From: Ricordea florida
Taxonomy: Eukaryota > Cnidaria > Anthozoa > Corallimorpharia > Ricordeidae
Direction of reading: 5' to 3'
Assembly: GCA_949710005.1 (NCBI GenBank)
Contig: OX453282.1
Span: 23,011,120 to 23,075,119, forward strand
DNA: 64,000 bases
In this document: positions 30,020 to 37,175 of the stretch, in pieces
How the letters are laid out: every line of letters starts with the position of its first letter
Position numbering within the stretch: the stretch's first letter is position 1
Notes under the pieces: model-generated
Told to the model about the DNA's origin: nothing
Databases searched by the model: none
What the model saw: the letters and a program-made list of their open reading frames with translations, nothing else
Program-made: the position numbers and the translations under genes

Positions 30020-30412
30020 ATGGCTACAATAGCAATGATGATTGGTGGAGCTATATTGAATGCGACGACGTTCGTTGGTGGCTCGTATCTTGCAAAATAT
30101 CTCTCAGGTGATAACACAGACGAGGAGCGAATACGGCACGACAAGGCAATAGAAAAATATCAAAAAGATTATACCGCATACCAGGAAAAGAGGCAGAAAC
30201 TCATTGATTGGTACTCTCAACAGAAGGATTCTAAACACCAGGCTTCACAAAATATGTTGAATACCGATGAAGCTTTGAAATTGTATAGTCATACACATGA
30301 ACCAAAATTCTCTGATTATTATAGACCCAGTAGCAACCAAAAGATGGGGGAGATGGCATATGTGGGTGGCGGTATGCTGGCATTGGGTTATATGGCCAGT
30401 AAATTCTTTTAG
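30020..30412 (+). CDS. Membrane-associated protein of the Polinton (130 aa)
   Basis: An N-terminal hydrophobic segment (1-28, MATIAMMIGGAILNATTFVG), a charged helical middle rich in Lys/Gln/Tyr (40-75), and a second hydrophobic segment at about 112-128 (YVGGGMLALGYMASKFF). Both ends could sit in a membrane. Function unknown; position suggests a virion component. Confidence 0.7.
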   Translation: MATIAMMIGGAILNATTFVGGSYLAKYLSGDNTDEERIRHDKAIEKYQKDYTAYQEKRQKLIDWYSQQKDSKHQASQNMLNTDEALKLYSHTHEPKFSDYYRPSSNQKMGEMAYVGGGMLALGYMASKFF

Positions 30413-30501
30413 GTGATCGCGATTAAGTTTAAGAAGGGATTAGCCGGTGATAGAGTTTGAATTTCATTGTTACAAAAAAATGAAATTGAATTTAAAATAA
30501 A

Positions 30502-31428
30502 ATGTCTTATAGTGAAAACACACAGTTAACACCAGTTGAAGGTTATAATCCCAAAAAACGCATGATCTTCTCTGAACCTGTTTCGGGAGAGATTCCAGAT
30601 AGTAAACCAAAGATTGAGTTTAAGAGAATCAACATTTTTACTCGCAACGAGGACGGGACGGAGGGTGAACTCATCATCCCTACCGAACGTCTGTATTCAT
30701 TCGGAGTTTCAGAAAATATTAGTCAAGAGACCGGTAAAGTCACTGGATATACTTTCCCTTTGTGCCTGTGGAACCGTGACGGGGCTACAAGCGAAGAGAA
30801 GGCCTGGACTGACACTTTCAATGCTATTGTAGAATGCTGTATTGATCACTTGGTTGATAACCGCGAAGAGATCGAGAAGTTTGAGTTAGAGCGTAGCGAT
30901 CTGACCAAGTCAAAGGGTGGTCTAAATCCTCTCTATTGGAAGATGGAAAAAGTCACAGACGAGAAGACAGGTAAGACTGTTCTTAGTAGGGTTCCTGGTC
31001 GTGGTCCAACTCTGTACGCGAAGCTAATCTACTATAAGAAGCAAAACAAATTCCTTACGCAGTTTCATGATCTAGACGACGAGCCGGTAGAAGCTCAAAC
31101 GTTGATGGGTAAGCACTGTTATGCAAACGGTGCAGTAAAGATCGAGTCCATCTTCATTGGTGCTCGTATTTCCCTTCAAGTAAAGCTCTATGAGGCCGTT
31201 GTAGAACTTAAAAATATGGGAATGAAACGTCTCCTGGCCCGTCCAAAGGCTAAGTCTGAGGTACTTGAGTCCCAGTGTAAAACGGCCGCCGCTGTTATGG
31301 ATGATGAAGAAGATATTGATGAAGACTCTGATGTCGAAATCCTGGTTGGATCTGACGACGAATATAGTAAAAAGGCTTCTGTACCGAAGAAGCGAGTGGT
31401 GAAGCGAGTGGTGAAGAAAGTCAACTAA
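30502..31428 (+). CDS. Polinton protein, possible nucleic-acid-binding protein (308 aa)
   Basis: No membrane segment. A beta-rich body (about 35-250) with ERLYSFGVSENISQETGKV, VTGYTFPLCLW and ALIGMK-like spacing ends in an acidic stretch (DDEEDIDEDSD, about 272-282) and a basic tail VPKKRVVKRVVKKV. The acidic-then-basic tail resembles single-strand-binding or nucleoprotein tails, and the body loosely recalls DUF5871/DUF2738-type proteins of large DNA viruses. That comparison is from memory and weak. A role in DNA replication or packaging is possible. Confidence 0.7.
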   Translation: MSYSENTQLTPVEGYNPKKRMIFSEPVSGEIPDSKPKIEFKRINIFTRNEDGTEGELIIPTERLYSFGVSENISQETGKVTGYTFPLCLWNRDGATSEEKAWTDTFNAIVECCIDHLVDNREEIEKFELERSDLTKSKGGLNPLYWKMEKVTDEKTGKTVLSRVPGRGPTLYAKLIYYKKQNKFLTQFHDLDDEPVEAQTLMGKHCYANGAVKIESIFIGARISLQVKLYEAVVELKNMGMKRLLARPKAKSEVLESQCKTAAAVMDDEEDIDEDSDVEILVGSDDEYSKKASVPKKRVVKRVVKKVN

Positions 31429-31476
31429 GTATATATTTTTTTTCCATGACACTAAAATATCAGTTGTATGATCAGG

Positions 31477-31486
31477 TTTAAAGATT
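31477..31486 (+). promoter_or_regulatory. TTTAAAGATT start-proximal motif
   Basis: 32 bp before the ATG at 31509, in the same context (TCTTACAGATAAGTAAAAAA) as before 29763. Confidence 0.6.
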
Positions 31487-31508
31487 TCTTACAGATAAGT
31501 AAAAAATC

Positions 31509-32447
31509 ATGGACGAAATACCAGACAAAGAAAATCCTTTTGAACCGGTTGATCCAGACGATGATGGTGATACCACAAATTATGGCACCCCATTAAACAC
31601 ATTTACATCCACAACTCGTCCAACTGACCCTTATGAGGAGGATGAAACATCATTTGGTGGCGGTGAAAATCGTCCCTTGATAGATACCAAAATGAGAGAT
31701 CAAGATGATGCTGAAGAAGAAATCAAAAGATTTTTCCCATATGCCAAGACTTCTGAGTTTATAAAAGGTGTTGGCAGGTCAATTAGTGGACAAATAGAGA
31801 AAGTATTTTTGAAGTTGAAGAGGGCAAACGCTCACCAATACATTTTATTACCCAATGGTGAATTCACTGAAGATCTGCCGAAAGGGTTGAAAGAAAGTCT
31901 AGGTCCAAGAGCAGAAGAAGTTGTGGAAGCTAATGATGGTGAGATATCAAAGAGAAAGACCATGATATCCAGACTCAAGGACAAACTAAAATTCCATAGG
32001 GATAAGCCACTAAAGACTCCAGAAGAAAGTAGTCAAATAGAGACTCTGGAGAGGGAAATCAGTGAGAAAGAGAAGGAGATAGTCAATATTGAGAGTGAGA
32101 ATGAGAGAATACAGGAACGAATGTCGCTTAGGGATAGAATCAAGGTCATATTCAAAAAGTATGGTTTTACAGTAGTTGCTGTGATGAGTGCCGTTGGTGT
32201 TGTTATCGGTGTGATTGTCTCTAATCTAAAAAAGGGTTTGACCAGTGTTGGAAAGGGTGTCGGTAACGGTTTGAAAGCAATTGGTAAAAAGATTGGTGAG
32301 ATATTACCTGGAATGGTTGGAGCTATTGCGAGTTTTATCTTCAAAACAGCTGGGGAGGTTATCGGATTTTTAAGTAAGAATGCTTGGTTGTTGATAGTGG
32401 CCGCCGTTCTATACCTTGTAGAACAATTTAAAAAGAAGAGGCGGTAA
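31509..32447 (+). CDS. Polinton membrane protein with coiled coil (312 aa)
   Basis: An acidic Pro/Thr-rich N-terminus (1-75), a coiled-coil region at about 165-212 (Glu/Lys/Ser-rich heptads), then a hydrophobic segment VVAVMSAVGVVIGVIVSNL (about 219-238). A Gly/Lys-rich amphipathic stretch (KGVGNGLKAIGKKIGEILPG) and a C-terminal hydrophobic helix (about 285-305) with a KKKRR tail complete it. The glycine-rich amphipathic part could be membrane-active, a feature known in virion proteins that breach endosomes. Function unknown. Confidence 0.72.
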   Translation: MDEIPDKENPFEPVDPDDDGDTTNYGTPLNTFTSTTRPTDPYEEDETSFGGGENRPLIDTKMRDQDDAEEEIKRFFPYAKTSEFIKGVGRSISGQIEKVFLKLKRANAHQYILLPNGEFTEDLPKGLKESLGPRAEEVVEANDGEISKRKTMISRLKDKLKFHRDKPLKTPEESSQIETLEREISEKEKEIVNIESENERIQERMSLRDRIKVIFKKYGFTVVAVMSAVGVVIGVIVSNLKKGLTSVGKGVGNGLKAIGKKIGEILPGMVGAIASFIFKTAGEVIGFLSKNAWLLIVAAVLYLVEQFKKKRR

Positions 32448-32458
32448 GTAAAAAAAAA

Positions 32459-32839
32459 ATGTCAACGTTTCTACCTATCACGATGCTAACTCCTGAAACA
32501 AGAATTTATCTGGAACCGCCCCTTGACCAAGTAAAAGAGATACAAATGCTGGATAGTCACATTCCTAAAGCGGTGGCTGATAAGCCTTTGTACTTAATGT
32601 GTGATCTTATAGAGTCAAAGTCTTCATATTCCAATCGGATCCCTCGCGGTGAAAATGTAGAACTTAACCCCTCACAACTACTAGCTGTTATACCGTCTCA
32701 AAAGTATCCTTGTTTAAGAGTCTCACAAACAAAAAATCCGGTCAACTACTTTACTTTGTTAATTTTAGATGAAAAGGGAAGAAAGCTCAACTTTAGTAAC
32801 GGCTCCATTCTAATTCATTTAAAGGTTTCCTGTGATTAG
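32459..32839 (+). CDS. Small beta-rich Polinton protein, minor capsid candidate (126 aa)
   Basis: 126 residues of alternating hydrophobic pattern: EIQMLDSHIPKAVADKPLYL in the first half and NYFTLLILDEKGRKLNFSNG near the end, suggesting a compact beta sandwich. It starts 12 bp after the preceding stop. By size, position and strand pattern it might be a penton- or vertex-type jelly roll, but this is inference without structural support. Confidence 0.65.
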   Translation: MSTFLPITMLTPETRIYLEPPLDQVKEIQMLDSHIPKAVADKPLYLMCDLIESKSSYSNRIPRGENVELNPSQLLAVIPSQKYPCLRVSQTKNPVNYFTLLILDEKGRKLNFSNGSILIHLKVSCD

Positions 32840-32844
32840 TCAAA

Positions 32845-33426
32845 ATGGAAGATTACAATAGAATTTATCCGCAAGTTCCTAATAATTTCAGGCTACAAAA
32901 GTCGTGTGAAGCACTACAAAATCTCGAGAAGGAAATGTGGCATTACGAGAATGTCAGGAAAAAGTATAATCGAGTGAGGGGTATATTTACTAAAATCAGT
33001 GTCGGTAGTGGGGTTGTCTCTGTTATCCTATCTGCAAGTGGACTGGGAACCTCTCTTACCGGTTTTGGTGCTGTTGTCGGTATCCCATTAGGAGTTGTCG
33101 GAGGTATCTGTGGGGGAGTATCGGTGGGATGCGGTGTGGCTTCTAAAAGACTTTCACATAAAGTTGGTAAACACGAAAAGACCGTTTCTCTAGCAAAAGC
33201 AAAAGTAAACACCATTCAGGACTTGGTTTCAAAGGCACTGAAAGATAACGCCATCTCTGACCAAGAATTTTCGCTAATTTTAGCAGAGGTTGAAAAGTTC
33301 GAAAAACTAAAACTTGAAATCCGTCAAAAAGATCGGAAAGAGACTGAAAAAAAATTAGATATGTCTCAGATAAGAACAGAGGTTCGTGCGGAAATTTTAA
33401 AGGAGCTAACCGGTCCCGCACGTTGA
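32845..33426 (+). CDS. Polinton protein with glycine-rich hydrophobic core (193 aa)
   Basis: Residues 1-48 are charged and helical. Residues 52-100 form a long glycine-rich hydrophobic region (SVGSGVVSVILSASGLGTSL and LGVVGGICGGVSVGCGVASK), long enough for a membrane hairpin. Residues 105-185 are charged and coiled-coil-like. The layout resembles membrane-inserting or pore-forming proteins, though none is identified. It starts 5 bp after the previous gene, so the two are probably co-transcribed. Confidence 0.72.
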   Translation: MEDYNRIYPQVPNNFRLQKSCEALQNLEKEMWHYENVRKKYNRVRGIFTKISVGSGVVSVILSASGLGTSLTGFGAVVGIPLGVVGGICGGVSVGCGVASKRLSHKVGKHEKTVSLAKAKVNTIQDLVSKALKDNAISDQEFSLILAEVEKFEKLKLEIRQKDRKETEKKLDMSQIRTEVRAEILKELTGPAR

Positions 33427-33530
33427 AATTTTCGTTTGAGAGAACGCCTACGGGATGGAATTATGAAGTTGGTCTTAGAAAAGAACAGTGTTGATTTAAA
33501 AACATCTTATTCCAGATTATAAATAATAAG

Positions 33531-35066
33531 ATGTTACTTGATGATTTCAGAAAAAGGTATCCAAAGGCCAAACCAGGTAAATTCGCAGTAGTAGCTGATC
33601 CGTATGGTGGTTACATTAGGTGGGAAGTTAATGGGACAACAATCATGTCTTATGACGATCCCACTGGCAAAACATGGACTGAAGACCTATCGCCCAGTTT
33701 GAAAAGACTGCTATGGAAAGATTTAGGATTGAGTGATAATGGATTGAGTTCATTCCCAATGAGTTTAACTATGACCAATCACCCTTACCCAATACCTGCC
33801 ATTGATTTTGATGAACCTTCCAGCAACACGACAAAAATGCTGACCTCACTGGATATATACGTGTCCAATACGAAGAAATTCACCGCTAAGATGCGTAACG
33901 TATTTACATCTCAAGTTGTGACTTTCAAGTTTGGTAAGCAGAGTCGAAAATGGCTGAACGCTCCCGATATGAATTATTGGCCTCAACAACTTAACTTTGC
34001 GGTGTGGTGTGCGACCTCTGGTTGTGGGATAAGCCCTTTCGAGAGTCTCAACTATCCCAAAGTCGTGAGTAGCTTCATTAAGTTTCACGTCTACTTCACC
34101 ATAAGGCGGATACTGTATGAACTGAGTCTTCCCCTGCCTGATGAGCAACCTTTTGTAATAAACAACAACCCTTACAGCAAAGTCGCTTATCAAAGATTGT
34201 GTGCAGAATTTGGAATTGCTAATAATTCTGATTTTAGATGGAAAGGAGGTAGAAACGGAGGTTTAGGCGATATATTCATAGATTATGGTGCTGGATACCG
34301 TGGAAGAGGTGGAGGATATCAAAATGTTCGTGTGGTAAGAAATTACGATGAAGAAGCTGATCAGTGGCCCGGTGAAGGTGGTAAATTCGCTGATGATGGA
34401 GGTAAGAAAGAAAAGGGCGACCTCATCTCATTCATCCGTAATGACGACTTTGCCGATTACAAATATGCTTGGTTCATTCCAACTAGTAGCCATGGACTCA
34501 CTAAAGCCGGTCTTGGTAGATTGAATCGGTCTGCTGAAGCTTTTGTTTACTGTGTATTGGGGTCGCAAGTCAACACTAGAAACTCGATTGTGGGTAGTGG
34601 TGGTGGAGCGATCGAGACTCAACAAGAATTCTTAGCCCTGTTTGAGAGTAGTGTGATTGAGAACGATATTTCGAGTTCTATCCAAAGGTATCAGTTAGCT
34701 GTACAAGAAGCCAAACTTAGACTTGATTTAGCTGTTGCTCCAGGTGTATGGTTGATGCCTTCTAATTTAATTATAAATACAGAGAGTGTGACCGGTTTTA
34801 ATAACAAGTTGATGAAGGCTACTGATAAGATGAAATTTGGAGTGAATAGTTCCCTAAACAGTGAAGCAAAACAGGTTGGAATAAGTCATAACATAGGATC
34901 TTCAAAGGTAAAGTTACCGCATAGAGCTGAGACGAAACCAAAACCTAATCTTTTACCAAAACCCTCAACGCAGCATGAAAAGTCGGACGTGACCTCGCAA
35001 CACGAAACCAATATATTAGCATTGATAGTTGTCTTTGGGGGATTAGCATGGTATCTATTTCGGTAG
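33531..35066 (+). CDS. Polinton tail-anchored virion protein candidate (511 aa)
   Basis: A large soluble part (1-480) with DPYGGYIRWEVNGTTIMSYD near the start, a Gly/Arg-rich loop YRGRGGGYQNVRVV at about 250-265, and a C-terminal hydrophobic helix (NILALIVVFGGLAWYLF, about 494-510) that would anchor it to a membrane with almost no tail. It is the last plus-strand gene. The size suggests a minor structural or attachment protein. I do not recognise a characterised family. An upstream TTTAAAAACAT (about 33495) is a weak version of the shared motif. Confidence 0.7.
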   Translation: MLLDDFRKRYPKAKPGKFAVVADPYGGYIRWEVNGTTIMSYDDPTGKTWTEDLSPSLKRLLWKDLGLSDNGLSSFPMSLTMTNHPYPIPAIDFDEPSSNTTKMLTSLDIYVSNTKKFTAKMRNVFTSQVVTFKFGKQSRKWLNAPDMNYWPQQLNFAVWCATSGCGISPFESLNYPKVVSSFIKFHVYFTIRRILYELSLPLPDEQPFVINNNPYSKVAYQRLCAEFGIANNSDFRWKGGRNGGLGDIFIDYGAGYRGRGGGYQNVRVVRNYDEEADQWPGEGGKFADDGGKKEKGDLISFIRNDDFADYKYAWFIPTSSHGLTKAGLGRLNRSAEAFVYCVLGSQVNTRNSIVGSGGGAIETQQEFLALFESSVIENDISSSIQRYQLAVQEAKLRLDLAVAPGVWLMPSNLIINTESVTGFNNKLMKATDKMKFGVNSSLNSEAKQVGISHNIGSSKVKLPHRAETKPKPNLLPKPSTQHEKSDVTSQHETNILALIVVFGGLAWYLFR

Positions 35067-35272
35067 ATGACTGGTTTTCACGTGATTATGATTGTATGTA
35101 AATTAGTGCCCACGTGTAGAACAATAGATTACATACTTTTACGACATAGCAACAAGCAAGTTGGAAAGTAGATTTGAAGTTTACTTTTAAAAGGCTGGTT
35201 TCTAACGTCGCTCAGGAATGTGATTACGTCAATGTAAATTTTGTTATGTAACACTGGCTTGTGTTAGACAAC
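35067..35272. other. Gap between convergent genes of the Polinton
   Basis: 206 bp between the last plus-strand gene and the first minus-strand gene. It is AT-rich; no clear terminator or gene was seen. Confidence 0.5.
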
Positions 35273-35710
35273 TTATTGTTTTTGTTGTATTGTGTGACAC
35301 TCTTTACAGTTCTCCTTCTGTCTGTTGTGTTCGCACATACATAACCTACAAAACCATCTTTGTTTTCCGTGAATACATATTCCTTTCCCGTTGCATTCTT
35401 TACATAAGTTTCTCCTTCGATTATGCTCGCAAATACTACCACCTTTGCATTCTCTACATCGAGTCTTCTGTCTGTTGTGTTCACATATTTGAGACCCTCC
35501 ACACTCTCTACAGTAATATTTATTTTTTCCATGAATACACTTATATTTATTAGTTTTTGTTTTATCCTCAGTTATCGCTTCATGTGAGGGTGTGGGTTCT
35601 GGGATATTACCAAGAGCTTCGATTAGTGCTGCTTTACGCATTCGATAATATCCTTTAATACCCTGCTCTTTGGCAAGTAGTTTCAGTTGTTTGACTGTTT
35701 GATTCTCCAT
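35273..35710 (-). CDS. SAP plus Cys/His-repeat protein of the Polinton right arm (145 aa)
   Basis: The first 37 residues (MENQTVKQLKLLAKEQGIKG...) nearly copy the SAP motif of the polymerase N-terminal protein. From about residue 58 follow four to five repeats of about 14-18 residues of the type CxHN(R/K)xxxxxCxxC (for example ICEHNRQKTRCRECKGG), which would bind zinc. The whole would be a DNA-binding protein with SAP and zinc-repeat parts. The start and upstream TTTGGTATAAATA copy those of the left-end gene. Similar zinc repeats occur in algal and giant-virus proteins. Confidence 0.78.
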   Translation of the reverse strand: MENQTVKQLKLLAKEQGIKGYYRMRKAALIEALGNIPEPTPSHEAITEDKTKTNKYKCIHGKNKYYCRECGGSQICEHNRQKTRCRECKGGSICEHNRRRNLCKECNGKGICIHGKQRWFCRLCMCEHNRQKENCKECHTIQQKQ

Positions 35711-35802
35711 CTTTGGTATAAATATTCATTCCTTTTTAAACCATTTATATAATAATATATAAGCGGTTGAATTAATAGTGAAAGAATTACTCATATATCT
35801 GT

Positions 35803-36300
35803 TCAAGTCTTCCTAATCCGCACAATCTCTTCAAGTTGATAATTACTTTCTTGTAAGCTAACTTCGACGGTGCTGATGTAGATTTTAAAGGATTCCACAC
35901 CACCGCATTTCCAACGAAAAGGTTGTGATTCAATATTCAACCGCTTAATCTCTTCAAGTGGGTGATTTGTCATTGTATCGAATAAGTCGGAGAAATCGGT
36001 TGACTCTGATATGGTTTCTATAGGTGAATGAAAATATACATTAATAGGCTCAGATATAATAATCTCATTGATTGTGTACTCAAAGAACTTACACATAATG
36101 ATAAATAACACCTGGAGCGGTTTCTTTTGCTGATTAATGAGATCCTGAACTTTTGGTTTGATTTTAGCGATGAACTTCGAGTGGTTATCCTCATTCTCTC
36201 CATCAATCACGTATTTTTTAATGCAGCTCTTGCACAATATTCGATCAATTATTTTAGTATCCAGCACTTCAGCAAAAAATCTCACTGTCTGGTTCTCCAT
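35803..36300 (-). CDS. Paralogue of the polymerase N-terminal module (165 aa)
   Basis: The first residues MENQTV match the SAP gene, but the SAP motif itself is missing. Residues 40-140 match the module found at about 215-340 of the 21854 protein: KFIAKIKPKVQDLINQQKKP, YFHSPIETISESTDFSDLFD and WKCGGVESFKIYIS. It is thus a stand-alone copy of that module. Function unknown. The upstream sequence again contains CCTTTAAACC on the plus strand (TTTAAAGG on the coding strand). Confidence 0.75.
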   Translation of the reverse strand: MENQTVRFFAEVLDTKIIDRILCKSCIKKYVIDGENEDNHSKFIAKIKPKVQDLINQQKKPLQVLFIIMCKFFEYTINEIIISEPINVYFHSPIETISESTDFSDLFDTMTNHPLEEIKRLNIESQPFRWKCGGVESFKIYISTVEVSLQESNYQLEEIVRIRKT

Positions 36301-36378
36301 ATTTATTACTATATATCTATTCCTTTAAACCATTTATATAATAATATATAAGCGGTTGATGAATTAATAGTGAAAGAG

Positions 36379-36792
36379 TTACTCATGATGCTTCCTTTTG
36401 CGGGAGCCGTGGGACATAGGAACATCCATAAAGCTGTACAAGGGGTCGATGAGGATATCACAGTAACTCATATGTTTGAAATACGAAAATTCCGAAATCG
36501 CTTCAATTTGGTTTTTTGTCATTGCATCGAATAACCAAGAGACGTCAGTTGATTCAGTAATCGTTTCTACGGTTGAATGAAATTCCCTGCCAGCAAACTT
36601 AAAGTTAAATTTCACCTTGAACGGCTTCTTTTGCTGATTAAGTAGATCTATAACTTTTGGTTTGATATTAGCGAGGAACGTCTTGGGGTCATGATTATTA
36701 TATACATCAATCACGTAGTATATCAGATGCCTATTCATCTCCTTTTCTACACAGTTTGTCAGAAAGTCTCTCTCTATCCTGTAGTACTCCAT
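36379..36792 (-). CDS. Second paralogue of the polymerase N-terminal module (137 aa)
   Basis: Starts MEYYRIERDFL inside the right terminal repeat. From residue about 35 it follows the module: TFLANIKPKVIDLLNQQKKP, STVETITESTDVSWLFDAMT and YCDILIDPLYSFMD. It ends in a basic His/Arg/Lys tail. With the 165-residue neighbour it forms a small gene family derived from the polymerase N-terminus. Function unknown; a decoy, regulator or terminal-protein-related role are all possible and untested. Confidence 0.75.
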   Translation of the reverse strand: MEYYRIERDFLTNCVEKEMNRHLIYYVIDVYNNHDPKTFLANIKPKVIDLLNQQKKPFKVKFNFKFAGREFHSTVETITESTDVSWLFDAMTKNQIEAISEFSYFKHMSYCDILIDPLYSFMDVPMSHGSRKRKHHE

Positions 36793-37136
36793 ATTTGGTA
36801 TAAATATCTATTCCTTTAAACCATTATTCAATTTTAAATTTGCGCCGGATACTTTGTGAAAAATATATGAAAAATTAGGTGAAAAAATAAAGGGGAAAGT
36901 CTTGGTTAATTTTATGTGAAAAATTGGGTGAAAAAATAAAGGGGAAAGTCTTGGTTAATTTTATGTGAAAAATTGGGTGAAAAAATAAACGGGAAAGTCT
37001 TGGTTAATTTTATGTGAAAAATTGGGTGAAAAATTAAAGGGGAAAATCTTGGTTAAAAATTTTTCACACCAAAAAAATCCTTGTGTAAAATCTCTGCTAA
37101 ATCTCTGATAATAATTTTGTCCCAGAATCGGCTTTT
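36786..37136. repeat. Polinton right terminal inverted repeat, with tandem expansion
   Basis: Matches the left terminal repeat in inverse but is about 350 bp rather than 200 bp. The extra length comes from tandem copies of a roughly 50-bp unit (TTATGTGAAAAATTGGGTG ... GGGGAAAGTCTTGGTTAAT) repeated about four times at 36860-37060, where the left end has one. Confidence 0.9.
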
Positions 37137-37175
37137 ACTACTCTCTCGAGCGCTCTCACCACTGCGCCAACCCTG
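37137..37175 (-). repeat. tRNA-like head of the SINE split by the Polinton
   Basis: Minus strand: GGTTGGCGCAGTGGTGAGAG, a tRNA-type A-box head. The rest of the same SINE type (B-box, body, (ATT)n tail) is at 21418-21657 on the far side of the Polinton. Confidence 0.75.

Larger units (their letters stand above)
21658..37136. mobile_element. Polinton/Maverick-type integrated viral element (adintovirus-like), 15.5 kb
   Basis: The two ends share a terminal inverted repeat beginning AAAAGCCGATTCTGGGAC. Between them are a protein-primed-type family B polymerase, a DD35E integrase, a double-jelly-roll-type capsid candidate, a packaging ATPase and about eleven further genes, packed with gaps of 6-105 bp and without introns. 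This gene set defines Polinton/Maverick elements and the related adintoviruses. No adenain-like protease was recognised. All frames are intact except a break between the N-terminal and catalytic parts of the polymerase. A 5-6-bp target duplication, expected from the integrase, is not visible (AAACCG left, ACTACT right). Confidence 0.92.

Noticed and set aside
35224..35532. 102-codon minus-strand ORF overlapping the SAP/zinc-repeat gene
   Set aside because: It is another frame of the Cys/His-repeat gene at 35273-35710, which has the recognisable protein pattern.
21652..37142. Target-site duplication of the Polinton
   Set aside because: AAACCG (left) and ACTACT (right) do not match, and shifting the boundary by up to three bases does not help.
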